The notes under the pieces were generated by a model. That model was not told the origin of the DNA, ran no database searches, and saw nothing but the letters and a program-made list of their open reading frames with translations. Shown here piece after piece: positions 12,358 to 23,311 of a stretch of DNA of 64,000 nt. The DNA comes from Sporobolomyces roseus. Taxonomy: Eukaryota; Basidiomycota; Microbotryomycetes; Sporidiobolales; Sporidiobolaceae. The stretch covers positions 682,001 through 746,000 of the forward strand of contig JADILM010000012.1 of NCBI GenBank assembly GCA_016617785.1, in the 5' to 3' direction. Positions within the stretch are counted from its first letter, which is position 1. Each line of letters starts with the position of its first letter. The position numbers and the translations under genes were made by a program.

Positions 12358-13160
12358 TTACTTGGAGTGAGTCGCACCCCAACGATCGAACCCACAGATC
12401 CTCGCTGTTCGATGTCCGATACTATAAGCATTCCCATTCCTTTGCGCCGCTCTCTCCTGATACCACTTTGTCAAAGTGCCCACATAAGGGACCGTCCTAA
12501 CCTCTCCGGTTTCAGGATCAAAGATCTCCTGCCTCCCATCCTCATGATCTGTAGGGTCGCGGTATCGCATGTACTGATCGTGAATGAGGTAAAACCTTCC
12601 AACGGCGTGCTTGTGATTCACCGGATCCGAGAAGCTGACCCATTTCGACTGTACAAGCATGAATCGTCAGTAAACAACGTCAAGCAGACCCGAAAGCGAC
12701 TCACCTCGACAATGCGATCAGGATTTCTTGTATCGTACCATCGATTGAAGTATCCGTTCTCGTCTGTCAACACCCGACCTTGAGTATCCTCCTTAGCCTT
12801 CAAGAGGCCGATCAGGGTTCGGTTCTGACGGTGTTGTTCGAGATCGGAAGGAAGAGGTGGCTCGAATTGGTGACCGACGACAGAGTTCCTCCGATGGACC
12901 GGTACTTCACGAGCAGGATCCTGGATCGCTCGTTCAAGTTCCGCTGCTCGTTTCTCGTACTCGAGAGCCTGGTGATAGTGACTAGTTTGTTCCGTCCGAT
13001 AGGCTGTGACTCGTTCGTTGGCGGCAAGAGGTTTGAGTGAATCATTCGCGAGGCGTGTTTTGAGGTCGACAGATGGATAGCTGATGTCCACCATGACGGG
13101 ATTGGCGAGAAGGAGGAAGGGTATCGGATGGGAGAAACAAGAGGATAGCGAAGAAGACAT
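12358..13160 (-). CDS. uncharacterised two-exon protein, left-arm copy
   Basis: Not recognised. The first exon starts at ATG 13160 (an in-frame alternative at 13094 gives MVDISYPSVDLKTRL). It encodes a charged helical region (HYHQALEYEKRAAELERAIQ) and LEQHRQNRTLIGLLKAKED, then ENGYFNRWYDTRNPDRIVE before a GTGAGT donor. The second exon reads SKWVSFSDPVNHKHAVGRFY, then YMRYRDPTDHEDGRQEIFDP and a Trp/Tyr-rich tail GTLTKWYQERAAQ, ending ICGFDRWGATHSK at 12358. Residue composition, consistent splicing and a frame free of damage argue for a real gene. A nearly identical copy lies at 26643-27445. The upstream start may carry a short hydrophobic leader (PIPFLLLANPV). Confidence 0.72.
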
Positions 13161-13199
13161 GCGACCGAAAGCCGAGATCCGCAAGCTCCGCGGCGAGGA

Positions 13200-13870
13200 T
13201 TAGGGGTGTTTGGGAACAGGCACTGGACTGACCATTCGTGTTTTCTCAGGAAGGTGAAGCGCAGGGAAGGAAGCTGATTGTTGCTGGGAACGAGTCGGAG
13301 TTTGAGTCTGGAGTCGATGAGACGAAAATGCGAGAGTGGAACGAATCTGGTTCGAAGGGGAGCACAGTCGATACTTTCGTCTATACGAGCCAGAGAGTGC
13401 GCACTGAAGCTCCTTGACGGTCTCGAAATCAAAAGCTGCACCCCAACTTTTCGACGGTGTCCTGTCGAGGTGATGGGGAGCCGATGAAGCGCAGAAGCAG
13501 GTCGCAGGCGCAGCAGAGTTCGACTCCTCCAAGTAGCGTGGATCGAGTGAGCGACTTTGGATGTCGCAGAAGACGGAAAACGTGAAATTGGCGAAATCGA
13601 GGGAAATAGGAAAATGAAGCCTCTTGCAGGTTCACGTTCGCCTGTCGAGCCGTAAACCCAGCCGAGATAGATGTAACGAGATGGGAGGAGCAGTACGATC
13701 GAGCAACGACATCGGCATGGCGCGCTGGAGGAGAGAAAGGAGGGTGAATGGCGAGAACTCGAGATGTATAGAGCGAATTTGATCGAACGTACCTCGCGAC
13801 CGCTCAGCCAGCCGTCCCGAGGGATTTGACGACACCGCACTAGCTCCCTCGTGACTTTGATCACCATTCG
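13200..13870 (-). other. coding-like segment upstream of the arm gene, left copy
   Basis: Long frames read PSKSWGAAFDFETVKELQCA and RELVRCRQIPRDGWLSGRE with plausible splice signals. No single spliced reading without stops could be assembled, and no family is recognised. It may be further exons of an upstream gene (a possible start MAQYLKVSRNGHWCTP lies at about 14130 on this strand) or a decaying gene. Mirror copy 25933-26603. Confidence 0.35.
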
Positions 13871-14490
13871 ACGCTGATTAACCGTTCAGCAGAATAGAAA
13901 CGAAGAAAGTGTCGGCGGCTGAATAAGGAAACCTCGGAGCTCGCCAAGAAGGTACGTAAATGTAGTAGAAGTGTGTCATCAACCATAACGAAAGGTCATT
14001 GCAAGTTCTGCGTTGAAGAATGAGCGGCGAGATCAGCTGGAGCGGTTTGAGGCGATGGAAGACGAGAGAGAACGAGACTCACGGGAGTACACCAGTGACC
14101 GTTCCTCGATACTTTTAGATATTGCGCCATTGTTTCCAGAGCTGGAAAGAGTGAGCTGAGTGAAGATCTAGAGGGAGAAACTCCCGTTCGTTCAACTAGA
14201 ACTCTTCCCACTCACCACGACTTTCTGAACCGCTGATTCATTCGCTTAGTCTACTCGGAGGATCCTGCAAAGGCTACGATTGCCGGCTCGACGTCATCTA
14301 GGAAGTATTCGCCGTTCAATCGCTCTTCCCCTCACGCAGAATTCGATCTCGCCAAACCTCCTGGCCTCGCTCGCTTCGGGCTCGTCAAAGCTATCACAGA
14401 GAATCAAAAGATTGCTCACTGATCGCACGAAGCGTTGCTGTCTCTATAGACGAGGAAATGGCCTCGAAACGGATCAATCGCAAAGTTGTC

Positions 14491-14530
14491 GGGAAGTGAA
14501 GGGAAGTGAAGGGAAGTGAAGGGAAGTGAC
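14491..14530. repeat. 10-bp tandem repeat x4, left copy
   Basis: GGGAAGTGAA is repeated three times followed by GGGAAGTGAC. The mirror copy at 25273-25312 has the same unit number. Confidence 0.95.
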
Positions 14531-15289
14531 TGTGAGTTTTGAAGATCTCGGCCCCCTTTTCGAAAGACTGAACATGCTAAATGAGTGACCATAGTTCTCG
14601 GGAATGGGAAGAAGATGCTGCCTTCGTCCAGAATTTCATTCTTCGAGCGATGACTTTCACGGCCTGCTTGGTGAGCACTCGTCGCGCTTTCGATCTTCGA
14701 TACCTTCACTACTGAGTACTATGCTTTGGGAATGGTAGACGAGAGATGCGACCCAGCGAAAGCATTTTCGATGTCTTTTCGCAACTGATTAGGGCGTCGA
14801 GTGCCAGCATCGCGATGACGTGAATGCGGAGTCAGATGACAGCTCTGTAAGCGTACATCACACCGCTAGGCCTCAACACGATGAATACGTGAGAATCCGC
14901 TTTCCTCGAAACTGAAACTCACTTGAACCTCGAATGCATCTTCAAAAACCTTTCTCACCGTCGAGTGCTCCTACTTTCAAACTTAACCAATCTTCCTTCA
15001 CTCTGCCGCAGCTCGGCTAAACTTCGAGTGCTTGCGTTTGAGTCGGGAGTAGCCAAGAGCAACCGCTTCTTCGGATCTCGAACGGATTCCTCCGTCTTCT
15101 CTCAGGTCGGCGTTTGCCTCCGAGACGACCGAGATGTGTCCTTTCTCTACTGCCTCGCTCTGACACCTCCGGGTAATCCCATTTGCAGCCCCACAGAGTC
15201 ATGTTTGAGAATCGATTGAGGAGGAGAACAACGTCGAGGGAAACACTGGTTGGCCCTCAAAGCGTAGCGGAAATCGACTGAAGAAGCGG

Positions 15290-15890
15290 AGGGCCAGGAT
15301 ACAGAAAAGAATGAGAAGTGCATGCTTGTCATCGATATCATCGAATCTGAGTGAGTACGAGCTCGTAGTCGTTGTCCTGCTCTTCGCTGACGACCGAATG
15401 TTTAGCTTCACGACTGATCGAGCAGTGCTCGCCTATCTCTATACTTCCCTCGCCCAGCTCGATACCCTGCCTTCCAATCTTCCCGTCGGACGCCAAGAAG
15501 CGCTCGATAGACCTGAGGTCAACAAGTCTCTCGAGTTCGTCTCGCCCGAAGAGTTGGATTTGGACGCGATACAATAATCTTGTTGGACAGCGAGACTAAC
15601 ATGGAGTTGCGCCGTACTCTCCTCGTACAATCTATCGTCTCGCAAATCTTTACGGTGTGGAGAAGTCGAGGGGATTTGCGAAAAGGTTGAATTCGCGACG
15701 AGCTTCAGGATTACGAATGTACGCATTCTTCCTCGCTTTTTGTTGCTCACAGAGTGAACTGATAAAATCTGGGGATCTTACAGGTTGTCCACGAACTGTT
15801 CAGTCTTTTGTCGTTTGATTCGAACGAGATTCAAGAAGCGATTCTCGAGTTCTTGCATGATTGCTGAGTGAGTTCTACCGTCTTTCGATG
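15290..15890 (+). pseudogene. coding-like spliced fragment of unknown identity, left copy
   Basis: An exon reading EKNEKCMLVIDIIES joins across a GTGAGT...TTTAG intron to DFTTDRAVLAYLYTSLAQLD, ending LEFVSPEELDLDAIQ with a stop at about 15577. Further on, VVHELFSLLSFDSNEIQEAI continues to a stop before another GTGAGT. The helical texture recalls HEAT/ARM-like proteins, but no family is identified and the pieces do not form one clean reading frame. Probably a broken gene or several small exons of one. Mirror copy 23913-24513 on the minus strand. Confidence 0.35.
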
Positions 15891-16491
15891 ATTTCCATCC
15901 GTAATCTAGGCTGACTCATCAGGTCCTGTGCACTCGGGCGGAAGTCAAACTAACGAGAGGTCTCGGAGCTGGTTCCTAGCAAATACACTGCTGGTGAAAA
16001 ATGCTGACGCTCGGAAGCTCAGCAAACAAGGTTCAGCAAGCAGCGGTCCCTGAGGCGACGTCAAGTGGCGATACTGCAGTCTCGGAACCACGTATTAGGT
16101 CTTCTTCTTTCAGAAGCAGTGGAATCAAGGAAATCAATCATCTTTCTGTATTCCGTTCACTCAATCACCCCGAGTCACAAGCGATCTCCTCCGTGACAAC
16201 CAGCGTAACGCTGCGGAGGTAGTTGTTCGCACTCTCCTGCTTGTGATAGATTGGAAGCGTGACGCAAAATCAAATTCTGCGGAGCTCGATTTGCTCGACC
16301 TCTTTGCACGAGGCTACTGAGAAGACACTGTTTGCTGTCAAGCGAGAGCAACACGCTCTCATACGGCTATTTGTTACTCTTGTCTGACACTCGTGTTCGA
16401 TGTGTTCCCGGTTTGTGCATGAAAACCAGCAATTTGCGAGCGGCTGGAGGAAGTCCGGACTACGCGGGAGCGCCGACGGGTAGCTCGCCGA
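15891..16491. other. left-arm DNA between coding-like fragment and tRNA cassette B, no gene seen
   Basis: Only short unrecognised frames. Mirror copy 23312-23912. Confidence 0.5.
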
Positions 16492-16569
16492 GTGCAAAGG
16501 TGAGGCAATCGAAAGAGTGAGTGAGGGGTGAGGAAAGGAGAGGGGAGGGGGAGAGCGGCAGCAAAAAGA

Positions 16570-16650
16570 TGATCACATCCAGGTTTGAACTGGAGACCTT
16601 GTCCGAACTCGATGTTAAGGACACGTGATGACCAACTACACCATGCGACC
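16570..16650 (-). tRNA. tRNA-Val (anticodon AAC), copy B
   Basis: Identical to copy A tRNA-Val in acceptor, anticodon and T-arm, on the minus strand. Confidence 0.87.
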
Positions 16651-16855
16651 GTCGTATAGTGAGCGAGGCCCAACTGAACGTACAGTATCAAATTGGTGTC
16701 AATCTCACGCGAAAAGTGACTGAACTTGATTTTGCAAGCCAAATATCCCCCATAAACAATCTCTGAGCGCGCAGGATTGACAGGGAATTAGCTCAGCCCA
16801 GATAGAGGGGCCTCTTGTCCGAAAGCTTTCCCTGCAGAGCAACAAAAAGGGAGGT

Positions 16856-16927
16856 TGCCCCCACACAGGATCGAACTATGGACCTTTCGCTTACTAGGCG
16901 AACGCTCTGCCACTGAGCCATAGGGGC
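16856..16927 (-). tRNA. tRNA-Thr (anticodon AGU), copy B
   Basis: Identical to copy A tRNA-Thr, intronless, minus strand. Confidence 0.93.
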
Positions 16928-17179
16928 CGGTCGGAGCCGCGGCTTGTCAAGCAAACAGTATCCACTCTTGATCATTCTCGTCGCATTTGTCAACTTTGTT
17001 CGAATTCATCGTTGCTCGTGTCACGATTGGATCCAATCAAGGAATTGGTTCAAGATTACCACTTTCGGAAGAGCTCCACGGACAGCTGCTGCTGGACACC
17101 GTTGAGAAAAAGCAAGCAAAGTACCGTACCTCAGGTACCTTCCCCTGCATTCCTCCTCGGGCAGCGAAGCAAAAGATGA

Positions 17180-17277
17180 CGTCCAGAGCAGGATTTGAAC
17201 CTGCGCTCTGAAACAGAAACAGATGAGAAGCGAATGAAGATTCTAGTCTGTCGCCTTAACCGCTCGGCCATCTGGAC
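17180..17277 (-). tRNA. tRNA-Ser (anticodon AGA), copy B
   Basis: Identical to copy A tRNA-Ser including its intron, minus strand. Its 5' end is about 107 bp from the CpG-poor core. Confidence 0.92.
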
Positions 17278-17384
17278 AAACAATCGGATAAAGAATCGCC
17301 GCTCAAGAAAACGTACACAATCAATAACGTCATCTTAGACGCATCTAAACATCTACCCTGCTCAAACAAGTCAATGATGGCAAG

Positions 17385-20300
17385 AAACCTCTCATTCAGT
17401 TCACACAATAGGGGCCCCGTTCCCAGGGCTAACCAAGTTGGCCAATTTGACCAATTTTGTCCACACTGCCCCAACAAAGTAAGCATGTCAAAACCTTCTG
17501 ACTTCCGTTCTGTTCACACAAGTTTGGCCAATGACACCTGACGGCCATTGCACTTCTTTGCTTTATCAAGACTTTCTTTTGATGGCTAGGGCACTGTGGG
17601 CACAGATGTGGGCACAGAGACAGACGGCAGGAGTCAGATACAGTGTCTACTCAGCCACCTGATCTCTGCCGGCTTCAGTGTTTATCAGATGGATTGGCCT
17701 GGAACGGAACTGCAAGTCCATCAGGACCCATGAACAGGACTCCGCGTTGATACACTGCCAGCTCACTTGCTGTTTTGTCCTCGCACACAGAGGTAGAAGA
17801 CCGACCAGCTCATATGTTGTAACATACTCTGGGCGAAGCACCGCAAGCTCATCAGTGAGAGAAAAAGTGGAAGGTTGATGTCTTGACCAACATTCGCTCA
17901 ATCGATAGAAGAGGTACAAAGCGTGTTGCAAACTGAGTTGTCTTGTAAAAGCGTGTGTAGCTCTACACAATGCAATAAAAGGGTGCTCACCTAATTGTCT
18001 CATACAAGTGCAGAGAGACAATCCAAGCCGAGTGAAACGCGAAAGTGATTCAATCAGCTTTCGCTACGCGCGCTTTGCTGCAGCTTCAGCTTCGTCCGTC
18101 TCAATTCATCAATGCGTAACTGAGCAAGACTATTATGGCTTCACACAGAGGATGACGCAAAAGCCTCATATTCTGTAGTCTGCAGGGGCAGGGTTGCTTT
18201 GTTGTTCCAGTCTCCATTTTTGTGTATTATCCGCCATTGACTAGATTCCTCAAGCTGTGATATTCTTTCTCCGCCGCATCTGAGGCTCCCACAGAATATA
18301 CGCTCTGCGCAAGGCTCAATCAAGATTATCCTACTGTATGAGATCAAGGTAGCCTACGCCAAACAGCAGCCTACCAGGCTCGCTTCCGCTGAATGCCTGG
18401 GCGTGTGCGCATTGTCAAACAAGGGGCGCAGAACTAGGGGCAAAGTCAGGGGTGGGTGTTATCCGCTGCTGTGTGTCAGTTGTAAACCATATTTGATCAT
18501 TCTCGTTGCAGTTGGCGGAAAGGCCTTCTGTTTCTACTGATGGAACACATTTGAAAGATTTGCGGCGGTTAATCCTTTGCGGACAATTTGGAAAGAACGA
18601 AGTGCTGTGAGCAGTAGAGTAGCCTTGTTGTTACGTGCCTGTCCAAGGGTCGCTGAGTGTCTGCACTGGCACCCCAATGTATCAAGAGGTAGCTCTGCTG
18701 CGTGAGAAGGGAAAAATAAGAATGAGAAGCTGAAAGAAAGGGCGAAGAAAAAACTCACAAAGTCGCAAAGCGCGTTGATTGCGAGGCTGAAATTTAGGGA
18801 AATCGACAGAAAGGCACCACCTGTGTAGAGCCTGCGGATGAATTCGATCCAACACGGTAAACTCACCAGGTCCAGACACAATAAGGATTGACAAATGTTT
18901 GACTCATCTTACTTGGTGCAGTTATTTGTCTGCTTGATCCCGATAACAACAACTCTTTGAAAGTGGATCACGAAGTAATAGGCATCCGCATTGTGTATTG
19001 GTGCCAGAGTGACCATGCTTTTCATCATCATGTTCTCCTCTTGACCTGCACCACTTTTGGATCCCTTTCTGGTTTGATCTCACTCACCCTGTCAATCTGT
19101 GGTCTTGATAGCTACCTCATCTTGCATATCGATGTGGTTTACCCCCAAAGTATACAGCCATGACCCTCAAGCGTGCAGTATCCAATCTGCTTGGACATGG
19201 CTGTGCTCTACTGTGTCCCCTGTTGTTGCATACTTCAGCTTGTAGCAGCAGCTGTCTATGCTCCTTGTATTTTTGCAAAGCAGCTTAGAGTGTAAACTCA
19301 ATCTACTTGAAACAAGGTTGGGAGCTTGTGAAGTGCCGTGCAGCAATTCAGAACCTCGTTCTGCCAAGCCTACCTGTGAAAGACACACTTATGACTGACC
19401 ATCATGTTGCAGCAGACACTCTCAAGGATTAGTTACTTATTGTTATACATCACTTTTGCTCTTTTGTACTGATTCATTAGCTCTCTTCACTTCCGCTCTT
19501 TCTACTTTCTTTCCCTTCTCTCTAGCGCTTTACACCAAAGAACAGGTCCGTTTTTACTTTGTACTTTCATCTCGTAAACTCTGTAATTTTGCCAGCACTT
19601 CACACTGGATTCAATACACCAAGTGAGGCTGTGTGGGTACGGTCACCCTAACCCCAACCTCAAGTTCTTTGCAAACTATCTGCCCACAGTTTTTGTTTGT
19701 CTGAAGCTTGTCTGGCCTCCGCACACGTAATGACATACAGAAAGAAACAAATGTAAACCAGCAAATCATGAGTCTGTCGAGGGTTATTTTGCAAGTCTGT
19801 AGTATGTCAGGATTATGTGGCCACCTCTGGCATGAGTCCATCATTGTCACCAGAGATCGTGCAAGTCCTGCAGCTTTATGCTGGGGCAAAAAAGTCAGAC
19901 AGAGGAGAATTCCCAATGCAGTGCAGAAAGCCTAGATTTCAGGGTTAGGATTACGAGAAAATCCAGATAGCGGAATCCTGGCATGCAGAAGGAGAACTTC
20001 TGTGTGAGCACAGAACTTAAGTCAGAAACGTAGAGACACAGTTGAAATATTTTCGAGACTGGCTGTAATCTCATCTCAGCCATACTCGACGATGTTGATC
20101 ACGCAGTACAATCACATGCCAAGTAGTAAGATTCCAGGTCTTTGCGTGTCGATCTGTCGCTGCCACTTTTGTCTGATGCCGGACATCGGGACACTGTCGA
20201 TGCGACGTTCGCCTTTGTCTGCCAGCTCAGCATATATATCACACGGCGAATCAAAAATAGTACCCTTCTGTAGAAAGACACCAACATGTTCAATTTTTTG

Positions 20301-22418
20301 GCTTGTTCACTGAAGGAAGACCGACCTTGTGGAGCAGCTTTGCAGAAGCGAAAGGACAAGACGAAGAAACGCTTGGCACATATCGGACAAGAAGAAGAGC
20401 TAGTCAAGACTGTTGTTTCGATGTGGTGGCATGCAATGACTGAGAAATGGATAGACCTCAAAGCTTCATGTGTCAAATTGCTCTGGCGCACAGCAGATAA
20501 AGAAAGCTCAGGCAGAACCCAATATGAAGAGATTGGCCTGGGTAAGCGAGACAACTGCTGGTGCAGACTTTGACCATGAGTGAGCTGAATTGGATATGAG
20601 TCTGCACCGAACCCTCATTGCAAGCGAGAGGACCTACATTGCGTCCGCTCGAGCAGATTGTCAAGAAAGTTTTGACAGAAATTGCTGAAGGTCAGCTGAT
20701 TTACCAATGTTGCATATCCAGACATGCTCCTCCCAATCATGTGCAGATTGGCAGCGGAGCACTGACACTGTTGACAAAGACACTTGCGTTGGCCAACGCT
20801 TTATTTACAGATCTTGCACAGCGGCCTTGAGGAGACATTCCACATCACGGGAGTTCAGGGCTATATCGGCATGAGCTGCTTCAAACTGGAAGAATCGATG
20901 TCCGCTTTCATGGTGCTTCAGACCAGCCATCAGGGGTACTTGCTCCATGTGGGAAGTAATTATGGAGGTAAGCTTGCGTGGATTGTCAGCCTGTTGTGCT
21001 GCTTCCTTGACTATATTGTAAAGTGGCGCGTGTGGAATAAGAGTACAGCATAGGTTGAGAATAGTTGTGTGGTATCAGACAAAACGGAAATATCAAATCC
21101 TGAACATCTGACATTCTGTCTTTTACCAGCGAGTCTCTCTGACTGGATAAGTGTATGAGAAGACATGCTCTCCATGGTGAACTACTTGAGATGGGAAGAG
21201 AGTGGGAGAGCCGGAGTCATGGACACCTAGAAAACAATTCAAAAGAACAGAGGCAAGGTATAATCACAAGGTACGGGTCCTGTTCGGTCATAAAGTACAA
21301 ATGGTCCATTTAGGCTTGAGGAAGTGGTGAGCTGTGCAAGCTGAACTAGTCTCAGGGAATGAGGAGGAACTCAAAGCCCTGCAACAGCGGAAGCGAGCCT
21401 GGTAGGCTGCTGTTTGGAGTAGGCTACCTTGATCTCATACAGTAGGATAATCTTGATTGAGCCTTGCGCGGAGCGTATATTCTGTGGGAGCCTCAGATGC
21501 GGCGGAGAAAGAATATCACAGCTTGAGGAATCTAGGGCAAATTGATGTTGTCTGGTGTCTACTCAATGGCGGATAATACACAAAAATGGAGACTGGAACA
21601 ACAAAGCAACCCTGCCCCTGCAGACTACAGAATATGAGGCTTTTGCGTCATCCTCTGTGTGAAGCCATAATAGTCTTGCTCAGTTACGCATTGATGAATT
21701 GAGACGGACGAAGCTGAAGCTGCAGCAAAGCGCGCGTAGCGAAAGCTGATTGAATCACTTTCGCGTTTCACTCGGCTTGGATTGTCTCTCTGCACTTGTA
21801 TGAGACAATTAGGTGAGCACCCTTTTATTGCATTGTGTAGAGCTACACACGCTTTTACAAGACAACTCAGTTTGCAACACGCTTTGTACCTCTTCTATCG
21901 ATTGAGCGAATGTTGGTCAAGACATCAACCTTCCACTTTTTCTCTCACTGATGAGCTTGCGGTGCTTCGCCCAGAGTATGTTACAACATATGAGCTGGTC
22001 GGTCTTCTACCTCTGTGTGCGAGGACAAAACAGCAAGTGAGCTGGCAGTGTATCAACGCGGAGTCCTGTTCATGGGTCCTGATGGACTTGCAGTTCCGTT
22101 CCAGGCCAATCCATCTGATAAACACTGAAGCCGGCAGAGATCAGGTGGCTGAGTAGACACTGTATCTGACTCCTGCCGTCTGTCTCTGTGCCCACATCTG
22201 TGCCCACAGTGCCCTAGCCATCAAAAGAAAGTCTTGATAAAGCAAAGAAGTGCAATGGCCGTCAGGTGTCATTGGCCAAACTTGTGTGAACAGAACGGAA
22301 GTCAGAAGGTTTTGACATGCTTACTTTGTTGGGGCAGTGTGGACAAAATTGGTCAAATTGGCCAACTTGGTTAGCCCTGGGAACGGGGCCCCTATTGTGT
22401 GAACTGAATGAGAGGTTT
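17385..22418. other. gene-less, CpG-poor core bounded by inverted tRNA cassettes (candidate centromere core)
   Basis: This 5.03 kb domain lies exactly between cassettes B and C. It contains no recognisable gene, transposon domain or RNA gene; the longest frame is 124 codons and unrecognised. By eye, CG dinucleotides are rare over long stretches: about 4 in 19021-19380 and about 7 in 19381-19740. Flanking arm DNA has about 11 in only 120 bases (12841-12960). TG and CA are correspondingly common. Patches near 18.0-18.1 and 20.1-20.4 kb keep more CpG. The outer ~1.0 kb on each side (17385-18391 and 21385-22418) belongs to the palindrome arms; the middle 2993 bp is unique. Confidence 0.75.
18392..21384. 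other. unique spacer of the palindrome (2993 bp)
   Basis: Single-copy sequence between the inner ends of the arms (arm homology ends at CGCTTCCGCTG on the left and its complement on the right). No coding sequence, tRNA or mobile-element hallmark is seen. The AT content is higher than the arms by inspection. Confidence 0.85.
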
Positions 22419-22525
22419 CTTGCCATCATTGACTTGTTTGAGCAGGGTAGATGTTTAGATGCGTCTAAGATGACGTTATTGATTGTGTACGTTTTCTTGA
22501 GCGGCGATTCTTTATCCGATTGTTT

Positions 22526-22623
22526 GTCCAGATGGCCGAGCGGTTAAGGCGACAGACTAGAATCTTCATTCGCTTCTCATCTGTTTCTGTTTCAGAGCGC
22601 AGGTTCAAATCCTGCTCTGGACG
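22526..22623 (+). tRNA. tRNA-Ser (anticodon AGA), copy C
   Basis: Same sequence and intron as copy A tRNA-Ser. Confidence 0.92.
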
Positions 22624-22875
22624 TCATCTTTTGCTTCGCTGCCCGAGGAGGAATGCAGGGGAAGGTACCTGAGGTACGGTACTTTGCTTGCTTTTTCTCA
22701 ACGGTGTCCAGCAGCAGCTGTCCGTGGAGCTCTTCCGAAAGTGGTAATCTTGAACCAATTCCTTGATTGGATCCAATCGTGACACGAGCAACGATGAATT
22801 CGAACAAAGTTGACAAATGCGACGAGAATGATCAAGAGTGGATACTGTTTGCTTGACAAGCCGCGGCTCCGACCG

Positions 22876-22947
22876 GCCCCTATGGCTCAGTGGCAGAGCG
22901 TTCGCCTAGTAAGCGAAAGGTCCATAGTTCGATCCTGTGTGGGGGCA
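22876..22947 (+). tRNA. tRNA-Thr (anticodon AGU), copy C
   Basis: Same sequence as copy A tRNA-Thr. Confidence 0.93.
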
Positions 22948-23152
22948 ACCTCCCTTTTTGTTGCTCTGCAGGGAAAGCTTTCGGACAAGAGGCCCCTCTA
23001 TCTGGGCTGAGCTAATTCCCTGTCAATCCTGCGCGCTCAGAGATTGTTTATGGGGGATATTTGGCTTGCAAAATCAAGTTCAGTCACTTTTCGCGTGAGA
23101 TTGACACCAATTTGATACTGTACGTTCAGTTGGGCCTCGCTCACTATACGAC

Positions 23153-23233
23153 GGTCGCATGGTGTAGTTGGTCATCACGTGTCCTTAACATCGAGTTCGG
23201 ACAAGGTCTCCAGTTCAAACCTGGATGTGATCA
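23153..23233 (+). tRNA. tRNA-Val (anticodon AAC), copy C
   Basis: Same sequence as copy A tRNA-Val. Confidence 0.87.
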
Positions 23234-23311
23234 TCTTTTTGCTGCCGCTCTCCCCCTCCCCTCTCCTTTCCTCACCCCTCACTCACTCTTTCGATTGCCT
23301 CACCTTTGCAC

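Larger units (their letters stand above)
16492..17384 (-). repeat. tRNA cassette copy B (Val-Thr-Ser, inverted)
   Basis: Same cassette as copy A in reverse orientation (matching coordinates sum to 27231). It has A instead of G at the position equivalent to 9896, shared with copy C. Its inner end, at the tRNA-Ser side, coincides with the start of the CpG-poor core. Confidence 0.95.
9623..18391. repeat. left arm of a giant inverted repeat (palindrome arm, about 8.77 kb)
   Basis: Every feature in this stretch reappears in reverse order and orientation at 21385-30832. Coordinates x and y of matching positions sum to 40455 in the outer part (to about 11.69 kb), 39803 in the middle, and 39776 innermost. 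The two shifts reflect 652 bp and 27 bp extra in the right arm. Translated frames across the arm are identical to the mirror copies except for rare single-residue changes (for example Y/D near 11.5 kb, H/Q near 14.6 kb, L/F near 11.9 kb). Homology stops at 9623, ten bases into PHO88 intron 1, and at 18391 on the inner side. Confidence 0.97.
22419..23311 (+). repeat. tRNA cassette copy C (Ser-Thr-Val)
   Basis: Same as copy A shifted by 12572 bp, with A at 22468 where copies A and D have G. It borders the CpG-poor core on its right side. Confidence 0.95.

Noticed and set aside
12812..13867. 351-codon frame as a single gene
   Set aside because: It overlaps the spliced arm gene in another frame and is rich in Arg/Ser/Leu, as antisense-shadow or intron-spanning frames are. 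The exon structure of the arm gene explains its 3' half.
17647..18021. 124-codon frame in the core (and its mirror 21782-22156) as a gene
   Set aside because: No motif, low conservation signals and no splice context; its presence in both arms is explained by the repeat.
17385..22418. Core as a DNA transposon with long terminal inverted repeats
   Set aside because: No transposase or other mobile-element domain was found in any frame, no target-site duplication is evident at the edges, and the edges coincide with tRNA cassettes rather than element ends.
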